From Seonamhaeicola sp. S2-3 (GTDB lineage: Bacteria > Bacteroidota > Bacteroidia > Flavobacteriales > Flavobacteriaceae), in the NCBI RefSeq assembly GCF_001971785.1, contig NZ_CP019389.1, positions 1,685,001 through 1,749,000 on the forward strand: DNA of 64,000 nucleotides. Reading direction: 5' to 3'. The position numbers and the translations under genes are program-made. Below are positions 56,880 to 64,000 of the stretch, in pieces. Position 1 is the stretch's first letter, and every line of letters starts with the position of its first letter. The notes under the pieces were generated by a model that saw nothing but the letters and a program-made list of their open reading frames with translations, was not told the DNA's origin and did no database searches.

Positions 56880-57323
56880 TTATTGTTGAGGTTGACTAAT
56901 AATTATTTTGTTTACAATAGCATCGCCAGAGGCTACTAATGCTATCATTTTATGTGCATAAGCTTCAGATGAAGAATACCCTCTTGCAGTACCAGATGTG
57001 GTTTCAACTTCCCAGAAATAGTTTCTTTTGTTGCTGGTATTAACTTCAGACTTTAAAACAAAATAACTTTTAATTTCTTTTGCGGTTACAACTTCGCCAG
57101 AGCTAGCTAAGTCAATCATTTTTTTAGCTTGTTCTAGAGATAAAGAGGTTCCAGAATAAGTGCTTTTTGCAGTTTCAACTTTCCACTCAAAAACTTGAGC
57201 AATGTTGTTTCTTGTAATTTCAACCACTTCATTTAATGTGTTAAGGGTCTTGTTTTCATTTGTAGCATTTAGGTTTAATATTGATAATACTACGGTTCCG
57301 ATAATTAAAATTGATTTTTTCAT
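56880..57323 (-). CDS. Small secreted protein made of two repeats
   Basis: A 147-residue protein with a signal peptide (1-20, ending LNLNA). The mature part is two copies of a ~42-residue unit: copy 1 about 45-86 ('FEWKVETAKSTYSGTSLSLE', 'QAKKMIDLASSGEVVTAKEI') and copy 2 about 102-143 ('YFWEVETTSGTARGYSSSEA', 'YAHKMIALVASGDAIVNKII'). Each begins with an aromatic-W-x-VET strand, then Ser/Thr/Gly, then a helix with KMI-x-L-ASSG. No family recognised. It starts 94 bases after the GGGTAAC box (site 3), is divergent from the sigma-factor gene, and so is a good candidate target or sensor of that sigma system. Confidence 0.75.
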   Translation of the reverse strand: MKKSILIIGTVVLSILNLNATNENKTLNTLNEVVEITRNNIAQVFEWKVETAKSTYSGTSLSLEQAKKMIDLASSGEVVTAKEIKSYFVLKSEVNTSNKRNYFWEVETTSGTARGYSSSEAYAHKMIALVASGDAIVNKIIISQPQQ

Positions 57324-57388
57324 GATTTCTAAATTTTTTATGGATTAATTAAATTTTTGTTTCGTCTTAATTTTTGACTGTTACACCC

Positions 57389-57419
57389 TTATATCAAAAC
57401 CATTTAAAATTTGTTACCC
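57389..57419 (-). promoter_or_regulatory. Sigma-factor-type promoter element, site 3 (two-repeat secreted protein)
   Basis: On the minus strand GGGTAACAAAT (from 57419) and GATATAA (57395-57389), with 17 bases between GGGTAAC and GATATAA. It lies in the 141-base gap shared with the divergent sigma-factor gene. A second, imperfect copy (GGGTGTAACAG) lies further toward the gene. Confidence 0.6.
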
Positions 57420-57464
57420 TTTTATTTCAAACTTTTTTTACTTTAGTAGCAAATACAAGGGGTA

Positions 57465-58046
57465 ATGAGCGAAAAAAAAATTCATGAAGACCAGAAATAC
57501 ATAGATGGATTGTTAAAAAACAACGCATTTATTATTCAATCTATTTATGACAAGTTTGCCCCTAAAGTGGTTAATTATATAAAGCAGAATAGCGGAAGTA
57601 CAGATGAAGCTCAAGACGTAATTCAAGAAACACTTATAGCTATTTACAATCAAGCAAGTCAAAAAAAATTACAACTTACATGCCCTTTTGACGCATATTT
57701 TTTTCTGTTATGTAAGCGTAAATGGCTCAATGAGTTAAAAAAATCTTCAAATAAAGAGGTAACAATTAATGAGGAAGTATTATCTAAAGATGACGAGGCT
57801 CAAGAACTAGCTTTTGAAACATCAGTATTTAGTGAAAAACAGGCCCTTTTTTCAGAAATGTTTAATAAACTAGGAAAAGCTTGTAAAGATTTATTAACGG
57901 CTACTTTTAAAATAAAATCTATGGAAGAAGTAGCAAAAAGTTTAGGTGTAACCTATGCCTATGCTAGAAAGAAAAAATCTTTATGTATTGGTAAATTAAC
58001 AAAAATGGTTCAAGGCTCACCTAAATTTAACCAGCTTAATAATTAA
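57465..58046 (+). CDS. Sigma-70-family RNA polymerase sigma factor (ECF-like)
   Basis: A 193-residue sigma factor with only regions 2 and 4. Region 2 (about 20-85): 'FIIQSIYDKFAPKVVNYIKQ', 'STDEAQDVIQETLIAIYNQA', 'FDAYFFLLCKRKWLNELKKS'. Region 4 (about 140-185): 'LLTATFKIKSMEEVAKSLGV', 'TYAYARKKKSLCIGKLTKMV', the helix-turn-helix that would read the GGGTAAC box. The next gene, five bases after its stop, encodes a membrane TPR protein likely to hold it at the membrane. Bacteroidetes sigma/TPR pairs are often placed beside CHAT proteins, and a CHAT operon is 3 kb away here. Confidence 0.92.
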   Translation: MSEKKIHEDQKYIDGLLKNNAFIIQSIYDKFAPKVVNYIKQNSGSTDEAQDVIQETLIAIYNQASQKKLQLTCPFDAYFFLLCKRKWLNELKKSSNKEVTINEEVLSKDDEAQELAFETSVFSEKQALFSEMFNKLGKACKDLLTATFKIKSMEEVAKSLGVTYAYARKKKSLCIGKLTKMVQGSPKFNQLNN

Positions 58047-58051
58047 TTGTC

Positions 58052-58798
58052 ATGGAAGATAAAAATTACATATTATTTGAATCCTATTTATCGGGAGCGT
58101 TATCTAAAGAAGAAATGGCCAATTTTGAATTACAATTACAAACCGAACCAGAATTTAATCAAGCCTTCAACACCTATAAAGAGTTGTCTTCTTTTTTAGC
58201 AAATAAGTTTGAAAACGAAGCAGCTTCAGCAGCATTTAAAGAGAACGTAAAAAAGATTTCAGATAAGTATTTTAATCAAGAAGAAACAAAATTAGAACAA
58301 AAGCCAAAACCAAAAGTATTTCCATTTTATAAATATGCAATTGCAGCCTGTGTTCTTTTGTTTATTGGGTTATTTACATTCAATCAATTCTCAAACCCAA
58401 ACTTTAGTGATTATAATAGCTATGAAACCATTAGTTTAACTGTTAGAGGTTCGCAAAACACTTTACTAAAAACTGCTGAAAATGCATTTAATACCAAAGA
58501 TTTTGCTAAAGCAGAAGAGGCATTTAGCCAACTTTTAAAACAAGATACAGCAAACAAAGAATTTCAACTTTATAAAGGTATAGCTTTAATAGAATTAGAT
58601 AAATTTAACGAAGCCGATGCCTTATTAGAAAAGCTTTCAAAAGAAGATTCTGCTTTTAAAAACGATGCTATTTGGTATTTAGGGTTAAGTAAACTAAAGC
58701 AAAAAGATTATGAGGCATCTTTAGAAATCTTAAAAACACTACCAGAAGACGCCAACAATTACAACAAGGCACAAAAACTAATAAAGAAACTAGATTAA
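58052..58798 (+). CDS. Membrane TPR protein, putative anti-sigma partner
   Basis: A 248-residue protein. The N-terminal ~85 residues are cytoplasmic and start like small anti-sigma domains ('YILFESYLSGALSKEEMANF', 'ELQLQTEPEFNQAFNTYKE'). One membrane helix lies at about 91-110 ('YAIAACVLLFIGLFTFNQF') and the rest is outside, with three to four TPR units ('LLKTAENAFNTKDFAKAEEA', 'EFQLYKGIALIELDKFNEAD', 'AIWYLGLSKLKQKDYEASLE'). The layout fits a sensor that binds the sigma factor inside and a ligand or the secreted proteins outside. It is translated right after the sigma gene. The anti-sigma role is inferred, not shown. Confidence 0.78.
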   Translation: MEDKNYILFESYLSGALSKEEMANFELQLQTEPEFNQAFNTYKELSSFLANKFENEAASAAFKENVKKISDKYFNQEETKLEQKPKPKVFPFYKYAIAACVLLFIGLFTFNQFSNPNFSDYNSYETISLTVRGSQNTLLKTAENAFNTKDFAKAEEAFSQLLKQDTANKEFQLYKGIALIELDKFNEADALLEKLSKEDSAFKNDAIWYLGLSKLKQKDYEASLEILKTLPEDANNYNKAQKLIKKLD

Positions 58799-58825
58799 AG
58801 TTACCTAAATTAAAGTTATATTAAG

Positions 58826-58856
58826 AAAGTCATCATTAAACAGATGACTTTTTTAT
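58826..58856 (+). terminator. Terminator after the sigma/TPR operon
   Basis: A 9-bp stem AAAGTCATC/GATGACTTT with an 8-base loop and six T in total, about 30 bases past the stop. Confidence 0.75.
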
Positions 58857-58893
58857 TTTTACCGAAAAAACAAGCGTTAACAAAACCATACGC

Positions 58894-59661
58894 ATGATAA
58901 TTACAGATACCCACACCCATTTATATAGCGAAGCTTTTGATGACGATAGGCATGAAATGATACAACGTGCTATAGATCAAAATATAACTAGGTTTTTTAT
59001 TCCGGCAATAGATTCAACCTATACAAGCGCAATGCTGCAGTTGGAAAAAGATTTTCCAAACAATGTGTTTTTAATGATGGGCTTACACCCAACCCATGTA
59101 AAAGAAAATTTTAAAGAAGAGTTAAAACATGTTGAAGAGATGCTTGCAAGCCGAAAATTTTATGCTGTTGGCGAAATAGGTATAGATTTATATTGGGATA
59201 AAAGCACCTTGCAAATTCAAATAGAGGCCTTTAAACACCAAATAGCATTAGCTAAACACTACAAACTGCCCATAGTAATACATTGCAGAGAAGCTTTTGA
59301 TGAAATATTTGAAGTTTTAGAAGCTGTTAATGATGCCGATTTGTTTGGTGTATTTCACTGTTTTACAGGAACATTAGAGCAAGCGCAACAAGCTATATCA
59401 TATAATATGAAGTTAGGTATAGGCGGTGTTTCAACGTTTAAAAACGGTAAAATTGATAAATTTTTAAATAAAATTGATTTAAAACATATTGTTTTAGAAA
59501 CTGATGCGCCATATTTAGCACCAACACCATACAGAGGAAAACGAAACGAAAGCCTATATATATTAAAGGTGCTAGATAAACTATCAGAAATATATAATTT
59601 ACCAGCAGAAGACATTGCCAGTATAACCACTCAAAACTCAAAAGACATTTTTAAAATTTAA
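58894..59661 (+). CDS. TatD-family metal-dependent hydrolase
   Basis: A 255-residue TIM-barrel metallo-hydrolase. Metal ligands: His-x-His in 'IITDTHTHLYSEAFDDDRHE', the Glu in 'FYAVGEIGIDLYWDKST', His in 'KLPIVIHCREAFDEIFEVLE', His in 'DLFGVFHCFTGTLEQAQQAI', and Asp in 'HIVLETDAPYLAPTPYRGKR'. TatD proteins have 3'-5' exonuclease activity on DNA and may remove D-aminoacyl groups. Length is normal. The asparaginase gene starts three bases after its stop. Confidence 0.95.
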   Translation: MIITDTHTHLYSEAFDDDRHEMIQRAIDQNITRFFIPAIDSTYTSAMLQLEKDFPNNVFLMMGLHPTHVKENFKEELKHVEEMLASRKFYAVGEIGIDLYWDKSTLQIQIEAFKHQIALAKHYKLPIVIHCREAFDEIFEVLEAVNDADLFGVFHCFTGTLEQAQQAISYNMKLGIGGVSTFKNGKIDKFLNKIDLKHIVLETDAPYLAPTPYRGKRNESLYILKVLDKLSEIYNLPAEDIASITTQNSKDIFKI

Positions 59662-59664
59662 AAA

Positions 59665-60696
59665 ATGAGTAACACTAAACCTAACATATTACTTATTTAC
59701 ACTGGTGGAACTATAGGGATGGTTAAAGATTTTAAAACAGGTGTTTTAAAAGCATTTAACTTTAATTCACTTTTAAATAAAATTCCAGAATTACAACTCT
59801 TAGATTGTAATATTAAAACAGTGTCTTTTAAAGAACCTATAGACTCTAGTAATATGAATCCACAATATTGGGTTCAAATAGCAGAACTTGTAGAAACTAA
59901 TTATAATGAATTTGACGGATTTGTAATTCTTCACGGAAGTGATACCATGAGTTATACAGCTTCGGCATTAAGTTTCATGTTAGAAAATTTATCAAAACCA
60001 GTAGTTTTTACAGGGTCGCAGTTGCCTATTGGAGATTTAAGAACCGATGCTAAAGAAAATTTAATAACATCTATACAAGTGGCATCTTTACAAAAAAATG
60101 GCATACCAGTAATTCAAGAGGTGTGTTTGTATTTTGAATATAAATTATACAGGGCTAACAGAACTACAAAAATTAATGCAGAACATTTTCAAGCATTCGA
60201 TTCTCCAAATTATAGAGAGCTAGCAGAGTCTGGAGTGCATTTAAAAATTAATAAGAAATATCTATTTAAACCAGATGCTAACAAAGCGCTAAAGGTTCAT
60301 AAAAACTTTGATAATAATATAGCTTTAATAAAATTGTTCCCAGGAATTACAAAAAGTGTTATAGAAAGCATATTTAATACACCACAGCTAAAAGCGGTTA
60401 TAATAGAAACCTATGGGTCGGGTAATTGCACCACAGAATCATGGTTTATTAATTTGCTAGAAGAAAACATTTCTAAAGGCATTCATATTATTAATATAAC
60501 ACAGTGTTCTGGTGGTAGTGTTTTAATGGGGCATTATGAAACCAGTAGTAATTTAAAAAGTATAGGTGTTATTTCGGGCAAAGACATTACTACAGAAGCT
60601 GCAGTTTGTAAGTTAATGTACTTGTTAGGAGAGAATATTTCTAAAGAAAACTTTAAAAACGTATACGAAATGCCTATTAGAGGAGAAATGATGTAA
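59665..60696 (+). CDS. Type I asparaginase
   Basis: A 343-residue enzyme without signal peptide, so cytoplasmic, hydrolysing asparagine to aspartate and ammonia. The first catalytic Thr is in 'PNILLIYTGGTIGMVKDF', and the second Thr-Asp pair in 'FDGFVILHGSDTMSYTASAL'. The Lys in 'GDLRTDAKENLITSIQVA' completes the active site. Family-typical 'VIIETYGSGNCTTESWFINL' is also seen. It is close to E. coli AnsA length (338). Co-transcribed with tatD, and the intergenic region before the tRNA gene has no strong terminator. Confidence 0.95.
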   Translation: MSNTKPNILLIYTGGTIGMVKDFKTGVLKAFNFNSLLNKIPELQLLDCNIKTVSFKEPIDSSNMNPQYWVQIAELVETNYNEFDGFVILHGSDTMSYTASALSFMLENLSKPVVFTGSQLPIGDLRTDAKENLITSIQVASLQKNGIPVIQEVCLYFEYKLYRANRTTKINAEHFQAFDSPNYRELAESGVHLKINKKYLFKPDANKALKVHKNFDNNIALIKLFPGITKSVIESIFNTPQLKAVIIETYGSGNCTTESWFINLLEENISKGIHIINITQCSGGSVLMGHYETSSNLKSIGVISGKDITTEAAVCKLMYLLGENISKENFKNVYEMPIRGEMM

Positions 60697-60777
60697 AATT
60701 AACAGTGTAAAATTTTAAGGTTTAAAGATTTTTTTGTTATTTCATCCCCCGTAATTAATAGTACTGAAATATTATAA

Positions 60778-60865
60778 AGAGAGGTGGCCGAGTGGTCGAA
60801 GGCGCACGCCTGGAAAGTGTGTATACCTCAAAAGGGTATCGAGGGTTCGAATCCCTTCCTCTCTG
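60778..60865 (+). tRNA. tRNA-Ser (anticodon GGA)
   Basis: An 88-base class II tRNA. Acceptor stem AGAGAGG pairs with CCTCTCT (60858-60864), discriminator G. The anticodon loop is CTGGAAA, giving anticodon GGA. A long variable arm (TATACCTCAAAAGGGTAT) and the T arm GAGGGTTCGAATCCCTT are clear. CCA is not encoded. Confidence 0.95.
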
Positions 60866-60939
60866 CTGTTATTTTTATCTGATTAGTTACTTTTTTTTTT
60901 TATCTTTAACACTTTAACAAATAAAATTAAGATCTAGAC

Positions 60940-61713
60940 ATGAAAAGATTATTTTCTATCCTTGCCGTTACAGGAATGATGGTATTTGGAACTGCTAATG
61001 CAACTACAATTGCAACTACAACTACAGCAACAACTGTAGCAACTACAATTCAAGATGATGACGCAGCACCTGCTGAAGAAACACTTGGATTTCATCAAGA
61101 ATTAAAAAAGAGATTTATTGAAGGGGGTCCTGAATTTATGGGGATTGTTTTGTTATGTTTAATTCTAGGTTTAGCAATTGCTATCGAGAGAATTATCTTT
61201 TTAAACCTTTCAACTACAAACACAAAAAAATTAACTCAAAACGTTGAAGACGCATTATCATCAGGTGGTGTTGAAGCAGCTAAAGAAGTTTGTAGAAACA
61301 CAAAAGGGCCTATTGCCTCTATATTCTATCAAGGATTAGATAGAACAGATGAAGGTTTAGATGCCGCTGAAAAAGCTGTTGTATCTTATGGAGGTGTTCA
61401 AATGGGACAATTAGAGAAAAACGTTTCTTGGATTTCATTATTTATCGCTTTGGCTCCAATGTTAGGATTCATGGGTACGGTAATTGGTATGATTCAAGCA
61501 TTCGACAAAATTGAAGCAGCTGGAGACATGCAACCATCATTAGTAGCTGGTGGTATTAAAGTAGCACTTCTTACAACAGTATTTGGTCTTATAGTAGCTA
61601 TTATACTTCAGATTTTTTATAATTACATTATTGCTAAGATTGATAGTATAGTTAATGATATGGAGGATGCCTCTATTACATTAATGGACTTATTAATCAG
61701 ACATAAAAAGTAA
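60940..61713 (+). CDS. exbB: MotA/TolQ/ExbB proton channel family protein
   Basis: A 257-residue inner-membrane protein with three membrane helices (near 65-85, 160-185, 205-230). Family motifs: 'FMGIVLLCLILGLAIAIERI', 'ISLFIALAPMLGFMGTVIGM' and 'GGIKVALLTTVFGLIVAIIL', with the pore-lining Thr/Ser. With ExbD it uses the proton gradient to power TonB-dependent transporters such as the two receptors in this window. Unusual is the N-terminus: an apparent signal peptide (1-21) followed by a Thr/Ala-rich tract ('TTIATTTTATTVATT') and an acidic stretch, typical of Bacteroidetes ExbB. First of four or five genes in the operon. Confidence 0.93.
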   Translation: MKRLFSILAVTGMMVFGTANATTIATTTTATTVATTIQDDDAAPAEETLGFHQELKKRFIEGGPEFMGIVLLCLILGLAIAIERIIFLNLSTTNTKKLTQNVEDALSSGGVEAAKEVCRNTKGPIASIFYQGLDRTDEGLDAAEKAVVSYGGVQMGQLEKNVSWISLFIALAPMLGFMGTVIGMIQAFDKIEAAGDMQPSLVAGGIKVALLTTVFGLIVAIILQIFYNYIIAKIDSIVNDMEDASITLMDLLIRHKK

Positions 61714-61734
61714 TAATTAAAATAATAAAAAATT

Positions 61735-62166
61735 ATGGGTTTACATAAAGTATTAAAAATAGTAGCTTTTGCTCTTGCTATTATTGGTGCAATTTTTGCA
61801 CTAATGATTATAGCGGGAGATGAAGAAAGCGCCCTTAGTACGGTGGGTAATATGTTATATGTTACTTATGTGATACTTGGGATAGTTGTAGCGCTAGTTG
61901 TAATTTTTGTTATTAAAGGACTATTTGCAGGAAATATTAAAAAAACGCTGTTAACTGTAGGAGTCTTTTTAGCAATTGTATTTATATCTTACGCTATATC
62001 ATCTGGAACGGATTTAGACTTAAAACCGTTTACAGATAAAGGACAAGATATAACTGAAGCAACATCAAAGAAAGTAGGAGCAGGTTTATACACATTTTAT
62101 GTGTTAGCGTTTTTAGCTATAGCTTCAATGGCTTTCTCTGGAGTTAAGAAAATATTTAATAAATAA
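61735..62166 (+). CDS. Small membrane protein of the Exb operon
   Basis: A 143-residue protein with four predicted helices (about 7-28, 40-60, 73-92, 118-138): 'VLKIVAFALAIIGAIFALMI', 'VIFVIKGLFAGNIKKTLLT', 'YTFYVLAFLAIASMAFSGVK'. No characterised family is recognised. It lies between exbB (21 bases) and exbD (four bases), a position I believe is conserved in flavobacteria, so a role in assembling or tuning the ExbBD motor is likely but unproven. Confidence 0.75.
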   Translation: MGLHKVLKIVAFALAIIGAIFALMIIAGDEESALSTVGNMLYVTYVILGIVVALVVIFVIKGLFAGNIKKTLLTVGVFLAIVFISYAISSGTDLDLKPFTDKGQDITEATSKKVGAGLYTFYVLAFLAIASMAFSGVKKIFNK

Positions 62167-62170
62167 TATT

Positions 62171-62761
62171 ATGGCAAAAAGAGCAGCACCAGAAGTAAAT
62201 GCGGGCTCCATGGCCGATATTGCGTTCTTACTACTAATATTTTTCTTAGTAACAACAACTATCGAGGTTGATTCTGGTATTAACCGTAAATTGCCTCCAA
62301 TGGAGGAATCTGATGAGGATGTAGTAATTAAGCAAAAGAACATTTTTACTGTCTTATTAAATGGTAAAGATCAATTGCTTGTAGAGGACGAATTAATGGA
62401 GCTTAAGGATTTAAGACAAGCAGCCATTGAGTTTTTAGACAATGGTGGTGATGGAACCTGTACTTATTGTGGAGGAAAAAAAGATCCAAAATCATCTGAT
62501 AATCCTGATAAAGCTATTATTTCTTTAAAGAATGAAAGAGAAACAACATACAAAACCTATATAGCGGTTCAAAATGAGCTTGTAGCAGCTTATAATGTAT
62601 TGCGTAATAGAAGAGCTATGTCTCTGTATGGAACTTCTTTTACAGAAATGCAAGCCAACTATAAAGATGTTAATTGGCCTGGTAACAAAGAAAAGTTAAA
62701 AGAGAAGATAGACAGAATTAAAGCTGAATATCCTCAAAAACTTTCAGAAGTAATAGATTAA
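62171..62761 (+). CDS. exbD: ExbD/TolR-family protein 1
   Basis: A 196-residue biopolymer-transport protein with one N-terminal membrane helix (about 15-35) carrying the essential proton-handling Asp ('NAGSMADIAFLLLIFFLVTT', Asp16) and a periplasmic domain. At about 95-120 it has an insertion with a Cys-x2-Cys pair ('GGDGTCTYCGGKKDPKSSDN'), absent from standard ExbD (about 140 residues); it could bind metal or form a disulphide. A second exbD follows after 18 bases. Confidence 0.92.
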   Translation: MAKRAAPEVNAGSMADIAFLLLIFFLVTTTIEVDSGINRKLPPMEESDEDVVIKQKNIFTVLLNGKDQLLVEDELMELKDLRQAAIEFLDNGGDGTCTYCGGKKDPKSSDNPDKAIISLKNERETTYKTYIAVQNELVAAYNVLRNRRAMSLYGTSFTEMQANYKDVNWPGNKEKLKEKIDRIKAEYPQKLSEVID

Positions 62762-62779
62762 TTTAAAATTATCCAGACT

Positions 62780-63256
62780 ATGTCTAAATTTAAAAAGAAA
62801 AAGAGTGGAGCTTTACCAGCTATATCAACCGCATCTTTACCAGATATTGTATTTATGTTATTGTTCTTTTTTATGGTGGCCACAGTAATGAGGGAAAACA
62901 CCTTAATGATTGAAAATAACTTACCTTTTGCAGATCAAGTTGAAAAGCTTGATAAAAAGGATTTGGTAATGTACATATACGCAGGTAAACCAAGTGAAAA
63001 TTTTAAGCAGTACGGTACAGAAGCAAGAATTCAATTAAATGATAAACTTGCAAATGTAAATGAAATTGCTGCTTTTATTGCAGCTGAAAGAGCTTCTAAA
63101 AGAGAAGAATTAGTTCCTTTTTTAACTACAGCTTTAAAAGTTGATAGTGATGCAAACATGGGGTTAATTGGTGATATTAAGCAAGAGTTACGTAAAGTAA
63201 ATGCGCTAAAAATAAATTACACTACCAAAAAGGGAAGTGTATTTGGAAGAAATTAG
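62780..63256 (+). CDS. exbD: ExbD/TolR-family protein 2
   Basis: A 158-residue ExbD homologue with the helix Asp23 in 'ISTASLPDIVFMLLFFFMVA', a basic N-tail (KFKKKKSG) inside and a periplasmic domain ('LVMYIYAGKPSENFKQYGTE', 'IGDIKQELRKVNALKINYTT'). Two divergent ExbD genes behind one ExbB are common in Bacteroidetes; they may form a mixed dimer in the channel. A terminator follows. Confidence 0.92.
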   Translation: MSKFKKKKSGALPAISTASLPDIVFMLLFFFMVATVMRENTLMIENNLPFADQVEKLDKKDLVMYIYAGKPSENFKQYGTEARIQLNDKLANVNEIAAFIAAERASKREELVPFLTTALKVDSDANMGLIGDIKQELRKVNALKINYTTKKGSVFGRN

Positions 63257-63276
63257 TTGTACATTCTTAATTTTAT

Positions 63277-63312
63277 AAAAAAGGCGTTTTGATATTTCAA
63301 AACGCCTTTTTT
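63277..63312 (+). terminator. Terminator after the second exbD gene
   Basis: A 14-bp perfect stem AAAAAAGGCGTTTT/AAAACGCCTTTTTT with an 8-base loop. The following barrel gene would need read-through or its own promoter. Confidence 0.9.
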
Positions 63313-63371
63313 ATTTTATAGCTGAACAATTTTAATTAAAATTGTGTGTTAGTAAATTAATCAATTATTTA

Positions 63372-64000
63372 ATGAGATTTTTTTTAGTTTTCATATTTCT
63401 TTTATCTGGTTTCTTTAATTGTGTTCTAGCTCAAGAACAAAATATAAAAGAAGTAGATTCACTATATAAGGAGGATCAATTTTATGCTGGTGCAACTTAC
63501 AATGTATTGGGTAAGCAACCCTCAGATGTATCGCAAAGTGGTTTTTCTTTAGGATTTCATTTAGGGTATATTAAAGATATTCCAATTAACAAAAGAAGAA
63601 ATATTGCTTTAGGATTAGGACTTGGCTATTCTGCTAATTCCTTTAATCAAAATATACGTATTAACAAGGTTAATGATGTAGTTACATATACTTTGTTGGA
63701 AGACTCTGATTATACAAAAAATAAATTTTCAAGCCATTTAATTGAGGTGCCTTTTGAGTTTAGATGGCGAACTTCAACACCAACAGAATATAGTTTTTGG
63801 CGTATTTATACAGGCTTTAAAGTAGGTTATATGATAGCACATTCTGTTAAGTATAAAGGCGATTTGGGAAATATAAAATTTACAGATATTGAAGATTTTA
63901 ATGATTTTCAGTATGGTTTAACTTTAAGTGTTGGTTATAATACTTGGAATTTATACATGTACTACGGTTTAAATCCTATTTTTTCTGAAGGCGCCACTAT
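63372..64000 (+). CDS. porT: PorT-like outer-membrane beta-barrel protein (partial)
   Basis: The frame opens at the ATG at 63372 and is still open at the right edge (209 codons seen). Signal peptide about 1-20 (ending NCVLAQ), then beta strands of a small barrel: 'DQFYAGATYNVLGKQPSD', 'GFSLGFHLGYIKDIPINKRR', 'NIALGLGLGYSANSFNQNIR', 'HLIEVPFEFRWRTSTPTEY'. The pattern is that of PorT, an accessory protein of T9SS secretion, although other PorT-family barrels look alike. PorT genes are often beside exbD in this family of bacteria. Fits with the T9SS cargo protein at 20-25 kb. Confidence 0.75.
   Translation, partial: MRFFLVFIFLLSGFFNCVLAQEQNIKEVDSLYKEDQFYAGATYNVLGKQPSDVSQSGFSLGFHLGYIKDIPINKRRNIALGLGLGYSANSFNQNIRINKVNDVVTYTLLEDSDYTKNKFSSHLIEVPFEFRWRTSTPTEYSFWRIYTGFKVGYMIAHSVKYKGDLGNIKFTDIEDFNDFQYGLTLSVGYNTWNLYMYYGLNPIFSEGAT

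Noticed and set aside
61000-61060. Thr/Ala-rich tract in ExbB as a sign of frameshift
   Set aside because: The reading frame is continuous and such a tract after the signal sequence is common in Bacteroidetes ExbB.

Overview
The window is chromosomal DNA from a low-GC member of the Bacteroidetes, almost certainly a marine-type Flavobacteriaceae. Supporting signs are the very AT-rich base use, promoters of the TAnnTTTG type, near absence of Shine-Dalgarno sequences, TonB-dependent receptors carrying a carboxypeptidase-like N-domain, a type IX secretion (T9SS) cargo protein, DUF4270 and DUF3108 proteins, and a truncated AtpC. No plasmid, prophage or CRISPR signal is seen. Mobile DNA is limited to one intact IS3-family element and one decayed IS1182-like remnant.

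Layout. 1-3.1 kb (-): an operon of CHASE2, FecR-like and beta-propeller-like secreted proteins (the last runs off the left edge). 3.2-5.1 kb (-): atpD-atpC. 5.3-9.7 kb (-): a TonB-dependent receptor with an SGNH-hydrolase lipoprotein. 9.9-14.4 kb (-): a short glycogen-synthase-like protein, a DUF4270 lipoprotein and glmS. 14.5-19.3 kb (+): panC, panD, a flippase-like membrane protein, an esterase-fold protein without the usual serine, and radA. 19.6-25.4 kb (+): two secreted proteins, the second a 1637-residue lectin/GEVED adhesin with a T9SS tail. 25.5-30 kb (+): ileS, a DksA-like protein, lspA. 30.1-33 kb (-): RimB protease, RimK ligase, an aspartoacylase-like deacylase and 5-formyl-THF cyclo-ligase. 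33.1-37.1 kb (+): uvrC and a patatin/outer-membrane barrel protein. 37.3-44.6 kb (+): homogentisate dioxygenase and 4-hydroxyphenylpyruvate dioxygenase (tyrosine breakdown), then DUF3108, tryptophan 2,3-dioxygenase, an M23 lipoprotein and pgi. 44.7-47.3 kb (+): a second TonB-dependent receptor. 47.4-48.0 kb: IS1182 remnant. 58.9-60.9 kb (+): TatD, asparaginase, tRNA-Ser(GGA). 60.9-64 kb (+): an ExbB/ExbD energy-transduction operon and a PorT-like barrel cut by the right edge.

The most interesting region is 48.1-58.8 kb. It holds an orphan LuxR-type response regulator, a cytoplasmic retropepsin-like protease, a membrane-anchored TPR-CHAT protease-like protein, a PKD/outer-membrane-barrel protein, two tiny single-helix membrane peptides (30 and 33 residues), a lipoprotein, a secreted protein built of two repeats, and a divergent sigma factor with a membrane TPR partner. 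Three minus-strand transcription units here are each preceded by the same two-box element: GGGTAACAAA, then a ten-base box around ATATA, with exactly 17 bases between GGGTAAC and the second box. This looks like the promoter of the local sigma factor and would join the genes into one regulon: an envelope-facing CHAT system. An IS3 element has inserted inside the locus, between the lipoprotein gene and its terminator.
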